Positions 26,979 through 36,196 of a stretch of 64,000 bases of DNA are shown one piece after another; position 1 is the stretch's first letter, and the number at the start of each line of letters is the position of its first letter. This stretch comes from an uncultured Acidobacteriota bacterium (GTDB lineage: Bacteria; Acidobacteriota; Terriglobia; Bryobacterales; Bryobacteraceae), in assembly GCA_902826605.1 (NCBI GenBank), contig CADEFM010000012.1, forward strand, positions 1 through 64,000. Direction: 5' to 3'. The position numbers and the translations under genes were made by a program. Below the pieces are notes generated by a model. The model saw only the letters and a program-made list of their open reading frames with translations, made no database searches and had not been told where the DNA came from.

Positions 26979-27566
26979 CTAGCCTGCGTTGCAGCCGCTC
27001 ATGATCACCGGCGTGATAAATTCAAATCCTGCGGGTGTCGCCTTGATCATGCGAATTGCGCCCCACGGACCCATGAGACCCACGGCACGGCCCGCCACTT
27101 CGATCTCTAACGCCCCCGCGTTACCAGACCGCAACGTCGCTTGACGGGAAAATGGAATTTGCGCCGCAGTGCCTGCCTCAAAGAGCCGTTCGTATACCTT
27201 GCGGCCGTCCGCGCAGACGGTCACCCATGAGACAGCCGAGGCTTTTATGAAAATGCCGCGGGTTCCGTGCGGGCGGGCAACCGCAACCTCGTCAACCAGA
27301 GGAGGAGGATCGGGCACAATCCAGGGAGTCGCAAACGTCGTTGCTGTTGTCGCCACGCGCGGCAATGCCCGGTGGGGCGATTGAAGGAAGACGGGCGGCA
27401 ACGCGGGCTTCATAGCGCCGCGAACGGGGGTCCACGCCAGGATGCCAAGCTCAGGCGCTGCAACCGCCAACAACAGTGCTCCAAAGACCAGCGAAATGAC
27501 TCGCCACCGTTTGGCGCGGCGAACAAATCTGTTTTCGGCCCGCCTTGGTTGTCCCAGCGTTTCCAT
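26979..27566 (-). CDS. Single-pass protein with RodZ C-terminal (DUF4115-like) domain
   Basis: 195 residues. A basic N-terminus, one membrane helix (VISLVFGALLLAVAAPELGILAW, about 23-45), a proline-rich linker, then IKASAVSWVTVCADGRKVYER and AGTAAQIPFSRQATLRSGNAGALEI. That C-terminal domain matches the DUF4115/RodZ periplasmic domain. The cytoplasmic RodZ helix-turn-helix that contacts MreB is absent. It converges on dut with a 13-base gap. Confidence 0.7.
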   Translation of the reverse strand: METLGQPRRAENRFVRRAKRWRVISLVFGALLLAVAAPELGILAWTPVRGAMKPALPPVFLQSPHRALPRVATTATTFATPWIVPDPPPLVDEVAVARPHGTRGIFIKASAVSWVTVCADGRKVYERLFEAGTAAQIPFSRQATLRSGNAGALEIEVAGRAVGLMGPWGAIRMIKATPAGFEFITPVIMSGCNAG

Positions 27567-27620
27567 CTGCTGGCAACATCGGAGGACTACGCGGAAGACT
27601 TTAGCGCGCCTACGACGATT

Positions 27621-27908
27621 TTACTTAGTGCTAAGAGTGCCAAAGGACCAGCAATTCTGCAGCCAGGGGAGCACGACCGGCAACCAGCGCCGTCGTTCAG
27701 TAGAAGTTTTCACGGTCAACCCGGGATACGCGAACATTTCGCCCATGGTCTTGGCATGGGAATTCGACTCATCAACCGTCATACCCCGGCCACGAACGAG
27801 CCTCCCGTCGTGGATGGTTTCGATAGTTGCTACGGCGCGCGCGACTAACCGGGTTTCTATTCGCTGGTCAATTCGGGATTCCATGCCTGTCTTATCGGTA
27901 GTGGACAC
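27621..27908 (-). pseudogene. Possible truncated PilZ-like gene
   Basis: Residues MESRIDQRIETRLVARAVATI followed by HDGRLVRGRGMTVDES resemble the start of a PilZ domain (RxxxR, then a strand and D-x-S). After about 50 residues the pattern is lost and the rest (WLPVVLPWLQNCW) is not PilZ-like. I read it as the front half of a PilZ gene with a disrupted remainder, but a chance frame cannot be excluded. The rest of 27567-28011 shows nothing else. Confidence 0.35.
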
Positions 27909-28011
27909 CGGAATTTGAGGACGGTGTAACGCGCACCCACAGGGGAATCCTCTTCGGTGCCTTCCAGGCTACGTGCCATACGGCAAGAATCCTCTGCGGT
28001 TGCGCAAGGCC

Positions 28012-28596
28012 CTATTCGCCGGACGGCCCCCCGGTTTCACTCGCGAGTTTGCTGGCCAGAGGGCGTTCCTGGCCTGCATACTTGTTGCCAGCCTTTTTGC
28101 GATAAGGCACAGCCACGCGCGAGGAAAGCTGCTCAAAGGTCATTGAACAAATGCGCATGCCCGGATAGAGCGCCACAGGCATACGGCCCAGGTTGCTGAG
28201 TTCGAGGGTAGCCTTGCCGGTCCAGCCCGGATCGAACAGACCAGCCGTTCCGTGCACGATGATGCCGATGCGGCCCAGGCTGCTGCGGCCTTCCAGACGG
28301 CCTAGCACGTCGTCGTCGAGCTCAATCACTTCTTCGGTGATCGCCAGCGCGAATTCGTGCGGCTGCAGGATGAATGCGTCGCCCGGCGCCACGCTAATGG
28401 GACGCATGATGTCCTGAATTGCGGTGCCATCGCGCAGATCGATGAATGGGTGGCGGCTGTGCTCGAAGATACTGAACTCGCTGCCCAGGCGAAAATCCAC
28501 CGAACAGCTGCCGAACTGCTCCGGCGGCAACGCGGGAGAGATCTTGATTTTCCCTTGCACCAGGTACTTTTTGATGTCAACGTCCGATAGGACCAT
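28012..28596 (-). CDS. dcd: dCTP deaminase (possibly bifunctional with dUTPase)
   Basis: 194 residues. VLSDVDIKKYL start, GSCSVDFRLGSEF, LEGRSSLGRIGIIVHGTAGLFDPGW and AGNKYAGQERPLASK are dCTP deaminase blocks. The HGTAG-FDPGW-TLELSN form and AGxKYxGQ tail are closer to the mycobacterial bifunctional dCTP deaminase/dUTPase than to the E. coli mono-functional enzyme. It supplies dUTP/dUMP for ThyX. 28597-28747 upstream of the gene shows no other gene. Confidence 0.93.
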   Translation of the reverse strand: MVLSDVDIKKYLVQGKIKISPALPPEQFGSCSVDFRLGSEFSIFEHSRHPFIDLRDGTAIQDIMRPISVAPGDAFILQPHEFALAITEEVIELDDDVLGRLEGRSSLGRIGIIVHGTAGLFDPGWTGKATLELSNLGRMPVALYPGMRICSMTFEQLSSRVAVPYRKKAGNKYAGQERPLASKLASETGGPSGE

Positions 28597-28747
28597 TGAG
28601 CCACTTTAGCAGTTAGAGAATGCTCACCGCGCGCGCCGCCAACAGAGCGATGGTTGTGGTCCATCGTGAAAGTTCAGGAACATCGGTGGGTGAAAACGCT
28701 TGGCTCACCGCTACGCGGCGGCGCTGATGACGAGCGGTGATTCGCCT

Positions 28748-29350
28748 CTAGCGCACCAATTTCAGCGCCCGGCGGAAGAGCGAATCGAAATCGTTGGACT
28801 CTTTCTCCGAACGCGCTTTTATCACTGCGGCCTCACCGGACGCTCGCGTCGCCCCAAAATTCATCAATGCGGAAATCACGTCCTCCTCGTCTTGAGAGAA
28901 TGCGCCCTTCGGTGCAATGCCAGCACCGGTTTGCGCATGGGTTCCCGCAGGACCCATTTTGTCGCGCAGTTCCAGCACCATACGCTCGGCTGTTTTTTTG
29001 CCCACGCCGGGAATGCGCACCAGTTGTTCCACCGAGCCGGAGCGGATCGCGGAAACCAAATCCTCCGTCGTCAATCCGCTGAGCGCGGTAATCGCCAGCT
29101 TCGGACCAATGCCGCTCACGGAAATCAATTTCTCAAACAGGGCTTTGTCTTCTTTGGTTAAGAATCCGAATAGCGCGAGGATGTCCTCCCGAACGTGCGT
29201 GTACACATGCAGGCGCGCCGGGGCGCCCTGTTCGGGAAGCGACGAATACGCGGAAACCGGGATGGCCAGTTCATAGCCGACGCCTTGAACATCGATGATC
29301 ACGCTGTTCGGGCGTTTCTCGAAAAGGGTTCCGCTGATATGAGCGATCAT
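28748..29350 (-). CDS. ruvA: Holliday junction branch migration protein RuvA
   Basis: 200 residues. N-terminal OB fold (MIAHISGTLFEKRPNSVIIDVQGVGYEL), two helix-hairpin-helix units (LISVSGIGPKLAITALSG and LVRIPGVGKKTAERMVLEL) and a C-terminal three-helix domain that contacts RuvB (EDVISALMNFGATRASGEAAV). It binds four-way junctions during recombination. No ruvB or ruvC is adjacent. Confidence 0.97.
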   Translation of the reverse strand: MIAHISGTLFEKRPNSVIIDVQGVGYELAIPVSAYSSLPEQGAPARLHVYTHVREDILALFGFLTKEDKALFEKLISVSGIGPKLAITALSGLTTEDLVSAIRSGSVEQLVRIPGVGKKTAERMVLELRDKMGPAGTHAQTGAGIAPKGAFSQDEEDVISALMNFGATRASGEAAVIKARSEKESNDFDSLFRRALKLVR

Positions 29351-29395
29351 TAGACAAAAGGATACAGGAGTCAGCCGCTACTCATCCGGATTCCC

Positions 29396-30139
29396 ATGCG
29401 CCGCCGCTTTTTTGTTGAACAGATTCGTAATGACCACGCGGAGATTTCAGGCGAGGACGCCCAGCATCTTACACGCGTGCTGCGCGTGGAGACAGGCCAG
29501 CGCTATGAGATCTCCGACAATCGCAACGTGTATCTGGCGGAAATCGAAACCGCGCGCAAGGAACACGTGGTGTTTCGGACGGTTTCTAAAATGGAAATTG
29601 TGGAGCCGCCGGTGCGGATGATCCTGTGTGCGGCGCTGATCAAATTCGATCACTTCGAATTTATGATCGAAAAAGCTACTGAATTGGGCGTGGAGCGGGT
29701 GATTCCAGTGATTGCGGTTCGCACGGAAAAGGGTCTGGAGAAGGCCGCCGCTAAGCGCCTGGAACGCTGGCGCCGCATCGGCGTGGAAGCGAGTCAGCAG
29801 TGCCGCCGTGCACGGCTGCCTGTGATCGAGGAGCCGGTGAAATGGCGCGATGCTTTGGCGACCGAAGCCATTTGCCGCTTCGCGCTGGAAGAGAATCCCG
29901 GAGCTCCGCCATTTTTGAACGCGCTGCCGTGCGCGCGCGCGGCTAGCGATACCGTGGCGATGCTGACTGGGCCCGAGGGTGGCTGGACCGATGCGGAACG
30001 TGCGGATTTCGGGGCTAAGGGCTGGACCGCCGTTTCCCTGGGACCCTCGATTTTACGAGCGGAGACTGCCGCACTGGCGGCGCTTTCGATCGTCAGCGCC
30101 GCGTGGCAGCAGATTCCGGCTGATAAACTGGGACATTGA
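29396..30139 (+). CDS. rsmE: 16S rRNA m3U1498 methyltransferase
   Basis: 247 residues. PUA-like N-terminus (RRRFFVEQIRNDHAEISGEDAQHLTRVLR) and SPOUT knot domain with LIKFDHFEFMIEKATELGV, EASQQCRRARLPVI, LTGPEGGWTDAE and LGPSILRAETA, all RsmE signatures. It methylates U1498 in the small-subunit decoding region. The stop overlaps the next gene's TTG start by three bases. Confidence 0.96.
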   Translation: MRRRFFVEQIRNDHAEISGEDAQHLTRVLRVETGQRYEISDNRNVYLAEIETARKEHVVFRTVSKMEIVEPPVRMILCAALIKFDHFEFMIEKATELGVERVIPVIAVRTEKGLEKAAAKRLERWRRIGVEASQQCRRARLPVIEEPVKWRDALATEAICRFALEENPGAPPFLNALPCARAASDTVAMLTGPEGGWTDAERADFGAKGWTAVSLGPSILRAETAALAALSIVSAAWQQIPADKLGH

Positions 30140-31221
30140 TCCAGCGCCTTGTCGTCGAAAATCTGAAGCACCGTCCGGTGCGCACTCTGCTCAGCGCGGT
30201 TGCCATAGGCGTTCAGGTCACTATGATTCTGACTCTGGTGGGCGTGAGCCAGGGAGTACTGGGCGACATAGCCGCACGCTCGCGTGGCACCGGCGCGGAC
30301 GTGCTGGTACGGCCTCCCGGAAGTTCCGTGCTGGCGTTTTCCGGGAACATGCCGCAGGGCATCGTCGGATTTCTGCGCAAGCAGCCGCACGTGGCGCTGG
30401 CAACCGGCACTCTGGTGCAGACCATTGGCAACTTCGATTCCATCACCGGCATTAACCTCGACGAATTCAATTCGATGAGCGGAGGTCTTCGTTATCTCGC
30501 AGGCGGCCCTTTCAAGGGTCCCGACGAGATTATCGTTGACAACGTCTTCGCGGGCTCGCGGAATCTGAAGCCCGGAGACACCATCGACCTTGGCCTGACG
30601 TGGCGCATCGCCGGCATTGTGGAATCCGGCAAACTTTCGCACATCTTCGCTCCTCTCGATTCTTTGCAGGAAAAGTATTCAGCACCTGACAAGGTTAGCG
30701 CGATTTATGTGAAACTGGACACGCCTGCTAACACCGACATGGCGGTTAAGCAACTCAATGAGAAACTGGTCGACTACAAAGTGTTTTCGGTGGAGGGGTT
30801 CGTTTCACTGATTACCGTCGATAGCATCCCGATCTTGAAACGCTTCACCAATGTAGTGGTCGCGTTGGCTGTCGTGGTCGGATTCCTGGTGGTATTTCTC
30901 TCCATGTACACGGCGGTGCTGGAACGCACGCGTGAAATCGGCATCCTGAAAGCGCTCGGGGCATCGCCGGGCTATATCATGTCGATCCTGATGCGCGAAA
31001 CGCTAATGCTGGCCTTCGCGGGCGCGATTGCGGGTATCCTGATGAGCTACGGCACGCAATGGATCATGAAAGTCTTCGTGCCCACCATGCCAATGCTTAT
31101 CGTCCACACGTGGTGGCCTTGGGCTGCGCTCATCGCGTTAACCGGGTCACTGATTGGAGCGCTCTATCCAGGTCTGAAAGCATCGCGACAGGACGCCATT
31201 GAGGCGTTGGCGTATGACTAA
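30136..31221 (+). CDS. MacB/FtsX-type ABC transporter permease
   Basis: 361 residues. An N-terminal membrane helix after [22 protein letters not shown], a periplasmic MacB_PCD domain, and three C-terminal helices of an FtsX domain ([43 protein letters not shown] and the last near the end). This type couples ATP use to periplasmic work such as lipoprotein or peptide release. TTG start overlapping rsmE; the ATPase gene overlaps its 3' end. Confidence 0.92.
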   Translation: MIQRLVVENLKHRPVRTLLSAVAIGVQVTMILTLVGVSQGVLGDIAARSRGTGADVLVRPPGSSVLAFSGNMPQGIVGFLRKQPHVALATGTLVQTIGNFDSITGINLDEFNSMSGGLRYLAGGPFKGPDEIIVDNVFAGSRNLKPGDTIDLGLTWRIAGIVESGKLSHIFAPLDSLQEKYSAPDKVSAIYVKLDTPANTDMAVKQLNEKLVDYKVFSVEGFVSLITVDSIPILKRFTNVVVALAVVVGFLVVFLSMYTAVLERTREIGILKALGASPGYIMSILMRETLMLAFAGAIAGILMSYGTQWIMKVFVPTMPMLIVHTWWPWAALIALTGSLIGALYPGLKASRQDAIEALAYD

Positions 31222-31897
31222 CGGCGCTACTTCGATGATCGAGATTCGCGACCTCAAGAAAACGTACCGTGTCGGTGAGATTGATGTGCACGCCCTACGC
31301 GGAGTGAACCTCACTGTGGAGCGCGGCGATTTCTTGTCCGTTGTGGGTCCGAGTGGTTCCGGTAAATCGACGCTGTTTCACATTTTGGGAGGATTAGCGC
31401 CGCCTACCTCCGGCACCATTCACATCGACGGGCGCGACCTGCTCGGCATGACCGAAGCCGAACGCACGGAACTGCGCAAGACTAGCGTCGGCTTTGTATT
31501 TCAGAAGTACAACCTGCTGCCCACGCTGAGCGCGGCGGATAATATCGAAATCGCACGGCACATCGCGAACAAGAAGGGTCCCGCGGAGCCGTGGTTCAAC
31601 GAGATGCTGGCGCTGCTGGGCCTGGAAGGCCGGCTGCACCATAAACCCCGCGCGCTGTCGGGCGGGGAGCAGCAGCGCGTCGCCATCGCCCGCGCAATCG
31701 TGAATCACCCCGCGATCCTGCTGGCTGATGAACCCACTGGCAATCTGGATACCGAAAATTCGGAAGCGGTGCTGCGGCTTTTGCGCGACTTGAATACCCG
31801 CCTGGGTCAAACCGTGCTGATGATTACGCACAATCCGGAGGCAGCCGCGTATGGTCATCGCACCGTGAGAATGCGCGATGGCCGCATTGTCGATTAG
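31214..31897 (+). CDS. ABC transporter ATPase (LolD/MacB type)
   Basis: About 227 residues. Walker [19 protein letters not shown]-loop [12 protein letters not shown], signature [14 protein letters not shown], Walker [13 protein letters not shown] and switch His ITHNPE are all intact. Small single-domain ATPase of the MacB/LolD group, partner of the overlapping permease. The ATG at 31214 overlaps the permease stop; 31235 is an alternative. Confidence 0.95.
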   Translation: MTNGATSMIEIRDLKKTYRVGEIDVHALRGVNLTVERGDFLSVVGPSGSGKSTLFHILGGLAPPTSGTIHIDGRDLLGMTEAERTELRKTSVGFVFQKYNLLPTLSAADNIEIARHIANKKGPAEPWFNEMLALLGLEGRLHHKPRALSGGEQQRVAIARAIVNHPAILLADEPTGNLDTENSEAVLRLLRDLNTRLGQTVLMITHNPEAAAYGHRTVRMRDGRIVD

Positions 31898-31903
31898 CGG
31901 CTG

Positions 31904-32353
31904 CTACGCCGGATAGCTTCCGGCGATGTAGTGATTCAGATGCTGAATCTCTTCCTCCTGGCGCCGGATCACCCAGTTCACCAGATCGCCGATGGAGAGT
32001 ACGCCAATCACGGTTTCGTCTTCCACAACGGGAAGGTGCCGTATTCGGTACTGCGTCATGGCGCGAAGGCAATCGTCGACGCGCTGCGAAGGTTCCACGA
32101 CCAGTGGGGGGCTGGTCATGATCTCTTCCACGGTGACTTCTTTCGACGCCTTGCCCAGCAGCGCGACCTTGCGCGAGTAATCCCGCTCCGAAAAAACGCC
32201 GCAAAGATGCGAGCCGGAGATCACGAGCACCGCTCCAATGTCTTCTTCGGCCATAATTTCCAGCGCCTCATAAACCGTGGTTTCCGGAGTTACGAAACAA
32301 ATCCAAGCGCCTTTGTGATCCAAAACCGCCCGGGCGGTGTCATTGAGTTCCAT
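31904..32353 (-). CDS. Tandem CBS-domain protein
   Basis: 149 residues made of two CBS repeats. Repeat 1 runs from about 15 to 72 (CFVTPETTVYEALEIMAEEDIGAVLVI...GVFSERDYSRKV), repeat 2 from about 78 to 140 (IMTSPPLVVEPSQRVDDCLRAMTQYRIRHLPVV...GVLSIGDLVNWV). CBS pairs bind adenine nucleotides. The short tail EEEIQHLNHYIAG is common in stand-alone CBS proteins. GGAGG ribosome site. It converges with the ABC operon. Confidence 0.93.
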   Translation of the reverse strand: MELNDTARAVLDHKGAWICFVTPETTVYEALEIMAEEDIGAVLVISGSHLCGVFSERDYSRKVALLGKASKEVTVEEIMTSPPLVVEPSQRVDDCLRAMTQYRIRHLPVVEDETVIGVLSIGDLVNWVIRRQEEEIQHLNHYIAGSYPA

Positions 32354-32425
32354 GGAGCAACCTCCGCACGAATCATACGCTCTGGCGCACTCATGTCAAG
32401 GGGGCGGGAGCGGAGGAGATGCCTG

Positions 32426-33007
32426 TCAGGCGAGTTTGGTTTCGAGCACGGCCTTCACCGCAGGCCACTCGGAATCCAGAATACTGAAGTAGACCGTGTC
32501 GCGCAGGCGTCCGCTCCATGTGACCATGTGCTGGCGCAGGATGCCTTCTTCCTTCGCGCCGATGCGCAGGATTGCATTGCGGGATTGCTGGTTAAGAGCG
32601 TCCGTCTTCAGCTCGACGCGAATACAGCCCCACGTCTCGAAGGCATGCCGCAGCATCAAATATTTGGCTTCCGTGTTGATCGCAGTGCGCTGCCAGGGCT
32701 TGCCGATCCAAGTGCCGCCGATTTCCGCGCGCCGGTTGGCGGCGTCGATATTCATGAAACGCGTCGATCCCACCACGCGTCCAGAGGCCTTTTCAATGGT
32801 CGCGAATCCCAACTCGCTGCCCGCCGCGAGCGCTGCCCGCCGGGCCTGGATGTAAACGGCCACGTCGTCCGGCGTCGTCATCCGATACGGAATCAGACGC
32901 CACAACTCCGCAGGCAGGCTCACTTCACACAGCCCCGCACAGTGCGACTCGGCAAGCGGCTCCAGCCGCACAAAGCGTCCTTCGAGGGTGACGGGTTCAA
33001 TGGTCAT
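32426..33007 (-). CDS. GNAT-family N-acetyltransferase (RimJ/RimL-like)
   Basis: 193 residues. LEGRFVRLEPLAESHC start, GRVVGSTRFMNID, GGTWIGKPWQRTAINTEAKYLMLRHAFE (acetyl-CoA loop region) and RVELKTDALNQQSRNAILRIGA are typical of Acetyltransf_3 proteins. Substrate unknown. The start is supported by AGGGAG. Stand-alone between the CBS and hydrolase genes. Confidence 0.9.
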   Translation of the reverse strand: MTIEPVTLEGRFVRLEPLAESHCAGLCEVSLPAELWRLIPYRMTTPDDVAVYIQARRAALAAGSELGFATIEKASGRVVGSTRFMNIDAANRRAEIGGTWIGKPWQRTAINTEAKYLMLRHAFETWGCIRVELKTDALNQQSRNAILRIGAKEEGILRQHMVTWSGRLRDTVYFSILDSEWPAVKAVLETKLA

Positions 33008-33043
33008 GGCGTCTCCCTCATGTGCAGCCGGACGTCCGGGCTC

Positions 33044-33913
33044 TTACACGCCGTACTTCTTGAAGAATGCCAGCATCTTCGCCCACGCGTCGTTCGCGGA
33101 TTCCTTGTTGTAGGTGGGGCGGTAGTCCGCGTTGAAGCCGTGCTCGGCCACTTGGTAGATCTGAATGTCGGCGGGTTTCTTCGCTGTGTTCATGGCTGCG
33201 CGCATCTTTTCGACGGATGCAACCGGAATGCCCATGTCCTTCGCGCCATACAATCCCAGCACTGGCGCATTCATCTGCGAAACCAGATCGATGGGATGTT
33301 TAGGCGTCATGGCGTTGGCATCGCCTTCCAGGCGGCCGTACCATGCCGCACCGGCCTTCAGCTTCTTGCTGTGCGCGGAGTAGAGCCACACAATGCGCCC
33401 TCCCCAGCAGAACCCCGTGACCGCGAGGCGGTTGGTGTCGCCGCCCATTTTCCCGGCCCATTCGACGGCCGCATCCAGATCGCTCATCACCTGCGCGTCC
33501 GGCACCGTGCCGACGATCTTCAGAATGTCAGGGAATGCCGTGAGCTTTGAGACGTCGCCCTGGCGCGCGTACATTTCCGGCGCGATCGCGAGATAACCTG
33601 CCTTGGCAAGGCGGCGGCATAGATCCTTGATGTGTTCATGCACACCGAAAATTTCCTGCACCACCAGGACGACCGGGAGGTTCTTGCCGCCCATGGGCAT
33701 GGCGTGGTAAGCCGGGATGGAACCGGCGCTGTCCTTGACGGGCATCTTGCCCTCGCCCGCCATCAGGCCGCTCGAATCCGTGGTTATGGTTTGCGCAGAG
33801 ATAGGCTGCACGGCCAGCGCGAAGCCAGAGGCGAGGGTCGTCATCAGAAAATCGCGGCGACCGCCCTCGGGGAGCGGGTCGGTGTTCGTGGGGGTTTGGA
33901 TGTCAGTAGCCAT
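33044..33913 (-). CDS. Exported dienelactone hydrolase-family protein
   Basis: 289 residues. [24 protein letters not shown] (about 18-40) is a Tat-type signal (RRDFL), so the enzyme probably acts outside the cytoplasm. The catalytic triad is visible: nucleophile Cys169 in TGFCWGGR, Asp226 in [10 protein letters not shown], His258 in VAEHGF. The family hydrolyses dienelactones and related esters; here the physiological ester is unknown. Confidence 0.9.
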   Translation of the reverse strand: MATDIQTPTNTDPLPEGGRRDFLMTTLASGFALAVQPISAQTITTDSSGLMAGEGKMPVKDSAGSIPAYHAMPMGGKNLPVVLVVQEIFGVHEHIKDLCRRLAKAGYLAIAPEMYARQGDVSKLTAFPDILKIVGTVPDAQVMSDLDAAVEWAGKMGGDTNRLAVTGFCWGGRIVWLYSAHSKKLKAGAAWYGRLEGDANAMTPKHPIDLVSQMNAPVLGLYGAKDMGIPVASVEKMRAAMNTAKKPADIQIYQVAEHGFNADYRPTYNKESANDAWAKMLAFFKKYGV

Positions 33914-33923
33914 GGTCCATATT

Positions 33924-34448
33924 TTACTGCTTTTTGTGGGTATGAATCAGAGGCTGGAAGGCTGGGAGCACGTCTATCAGGTTTCCCTCGATCTCCGCGA
34001 AAAAATCAACATACCCGTCATGACTAAAGAACGCATTGACGTAGTCTGCTTCAGTCAAGAGGTAGCCGTCCCAACCGTTCAACATCGTAATTTGCAGGAA
34101 GGACGTCAAGTCCTCAACCTCATGCTCCAGAAACAAATGTCCGGGTGCTTCGTGGAGCAAACGATGCTCGAAGTATGTTTGTCGCAGCCGGTAGTAGAGG
34201 TGCCAATTCTCGCTGCCGGGCCATATATCCGTTTCCGTGAGCCAAAGTAACGCGTGCCGCCGGTATGTTATTGACCTTGCGATCCAATCGGCGAACTCTA
34301 GAATGCAATCGAGCTTAGAGGGGTAGTTAAGGCACAGCGTGTGAGCGTCCGCAATATCTTTCGGTTTCTGCCTTTGTCGGCTACGTAACCACTCTTCGCA
34401 CTCCGACGGTGTGTAGAATCGCATCAGCCTCCGATCAATCTGATCCAA
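33924..34448 (-). CDS. Hypothetical soluble protein
   Basis: 174 residues, rich in Trp, Tyr, His and acidic residues, with no signal peptide or membrane helix. Recognisable features are a helical [25 protein letters not shown] segment and a [16 protein letters not shown] end. I do not recognise the family. It ends 10 bases before the hydrolase ATG on the same strand. Confidence 0.6.
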   Translation of the reverse strand: MDQIDRRLMRFYTPSECEEWLRSRQRQKPKDIADAHTLCLNYPSKLDCILEFADWIARSITYRRHALLWLTETDIWPGSENWHLYYRLRQTYFEHRLLHEAPGHLFLEHEVEDLTSFLQITMLNGWDGYLLTEADYVNAFFSHDGYVDFFAEIEGNLIDVLPAFQPLIHTHKKQ

Positions 34449-34508
34449 TCATAGCTTCACTGGCGATCAGCACCAGGCGGCCCACTACAGCAGAGGGTTC
34501 ACAATTGT

Positions 34509-34742
34509 CTACCCGCGCTCCATGAAATCCCACAACTGATCTCGATCCGCGATATTCACGCGAGCCTCTCCCATGTCGAAGGCAGGAAGTTTGGCGGCGC
34601 GGCGTTTGGGGGCGCGGACGCGCCGAAGGCCCTCGGCCAGGAACTCATCCACCACGGCCGAAATGGTCTGGCCGCGCTCCGCCGCAACTTGTTTGATTTC
34701 GCCCAGGCGACGGTCATGAAGAATCAAAGTCGTACGCTTCAT
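34509..34742 (-). CDS. Ribbon-helix-helix protein (orphan VapB/CopG-type antitoxin)
   Basis: 77 residues from the ATG at MKRTTLILHDRRLGEIKQVA. The N-terminal beta strand (RTTLILHD) and two helices with a GQTISAVVDEFLAEGL turn are a ribbon-helix-helix DNA-binding fold, and the C-terminal half (FDMGEARVNIADRDQLWDFMERG) is a typical toxin-binding tail of VapB-like antitoxins. No PIN-domain toxin follows on the minus strand; the 60-base gap downstream is too short. An orphan antitoxin or regulator. Confidence 0.75.
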   Translation of the reverse strand: MKRTTLILHDRRLGEIKQVAAERGQTISAVVDEFLAEGLRRVRAPKRRAAKLPAFDMGEARVNIADRDQLWDFMERG

Positions 34743-34786
34743 ACTACTTACCATACCAATGGTTGTTTTGGCCGCATGCCCCGTAA

Positions 34787-36196
34787 TTGGCTCGGGCGCC
34801 GCCCGGTTCGATATCCTGGAGTTTGCTGCTCTCGTCCACAACTTACTTTATCTTTCTGGTCGCGGTCTTCTTTCTTTATTGGCCGGTGGCGCGCAGCCGT
34901 GCGCTGGCGTTGGCCGTCATCCTCTTTGCCAACTATTTTTTTTATGCGAAGTGGGATCTAATCTATCTGGCGCTGATTCCCGCCGCTTCGACCATCGATT
35001 TCCTGATCGGCCTAGGATTGCAGCGGCATGCTCGCGCGCCCGTGCGGCGCGCGCTTGTGACCGCAAGCATCACCATGAATATCGCGCTGCTGCTGAGCGC
35101 GCGCTATGTCCCGCTGCTGTTCGGACGCGTGGCTCCGGCATGGAACTGGGCGCTGCCGCTAGGTCTCTCCTTCTATGCGTTTCAGGCGATGACCTACACC
35201 ATCGATATTTACCGCGGTGACACCAAGGGGACGCGCAGCATCCTGGCGCATCTGGCGGCTGTTTCCTTCTTCCCCACCATCCTTGCGGGTCCCATTACGC
35301 GAGTGTCATCGTTGATCCCGCAGTTTGAAAAGCGGTCCATGCTGGATCCGGTGGAGGGCGGCCGTGCGCTGTTTCTGATCGGCTTGGGACTGATGAAAAA
35401 GTTTCTGGTGGCCGATTACCTGGCGGGGAACTTTGTGAACCGCGTGTTCGATTTTCCGAACCTGTACACGGGCGCTGAAGCGCTGATCGCCGTCTACGCC
35501 TACGCGCTGCAGATCTATTACGATTTCTCGGGATACACGGACATTGCCCTGGGATCAGCATTGCTTCTCGGCATCAAGCTGCCGGCGAATTTCAAGCGCC
35601 CCTACGCGGCGGAAAACATCGCGGATTTCTGGCGCCGCTGGCACATCTCGCTTTCCAACTGGCTGCGCGACTACCTGTACTTTTCGCTGCCTGGGAAGCG
35701 TTCGAAAATCCTGCCGTATACGAATCTCATCGTGACCATGGTGCTGGGCGGGCTGTGGCACGGAGCCAGTTGGAATTTCGCCGTATGGGGCGCGCTGCAC
35801 GGCTTTGCGCTGGCGTTCGTGCGGCTGTGGCAGACGCGTTTTGGCGCGGCTAAGGCGACCGGCGCGTGGCGCTACGTGAACATCGCCGTTACGTTTCACT
35901 TTGTAGCATTCGCCTGGATCTTTTTCCGCGCGCCGGATTTTGACACGGCCATGTTGATGCTGGCGCGCATCGCCTCACTGTCCGGGCCGCTGGCAAATAT
36001 TACCTTGCCGCTGGCGATGGTAATTGCCGTTGGCGCTCTGGCGCACTTCGCGCCTGAGAAATGGTATGACTGGAGCCTCACCGCCTACGCGAGAGCTCCG
36101 TTCTATGCGCAGGCGGTGGTACTTGCGCTGCTGGTGCTCGGTTTGCAGAGCGTGGTGCAATTCGGCGCCGCGCCATTTATTTACACTAGATTCTGA
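34787..36196 (+). CDS. MBOAT-family membrane-bound O-acyltransferase (AlgI-like)
   Basis: About 469 residues with ten or more hydrophobic segments. The MBOAT signature is present: YYDFSGYTDIALGSALLLGI, ENIADFWRRWHISLSNWLRDYLY, and the two conserved His in LGGLWHGASWNFAVWGALHG (about 325 and 338). AlgI-type enzymes move acetyl groups across the membrane for alginate or peptidoglycan acetylation. The TTG start used has no ribosome site; another in-frame TTG at 34823 (LLLSSTTYFIFL) is possible. The stop overlaps the next ATG. Confidence 0.92.
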   Translation: MARAPPGSISWSLLLSSTTYFIFLVAVFFLYWPVARSRALALAVILFANYFFYAKWDLIYLALIPAASTIDFLIGLGLQRHARAPVRRALVTASITMNIALLLSARYVPLLFGRVAPAWNWALPLGLSFYAFQAMTYTIDIYRGDTKGTRSILAHLAAVSFFPTILAGPITRVSSLIPQFEKRSMLDPVEGGRALFLIGLGLMKKFLVADYLAGNFVNRVFDFPNLYTGAEALIAVYAYALQIYYDFSGYTDIALGSALLLGIKLPANFKRPYAAENIADFWRRWHISLSNWLRDYLYFSLPGKRSKILPYTNLIVTMVLGGLWHGASWNFAVWGALHGFALAFVRLWQTRFGAAKATGAWRYVNIAVTFHFVAFAWIFFRAPDFDTAMLMLARIASLSGPLANITLPLAMVIAVGALAHFAPEKWYDWSLTAYARAPFYAQAVVLALLVLGLQSVVQFGAAPFIYTRF

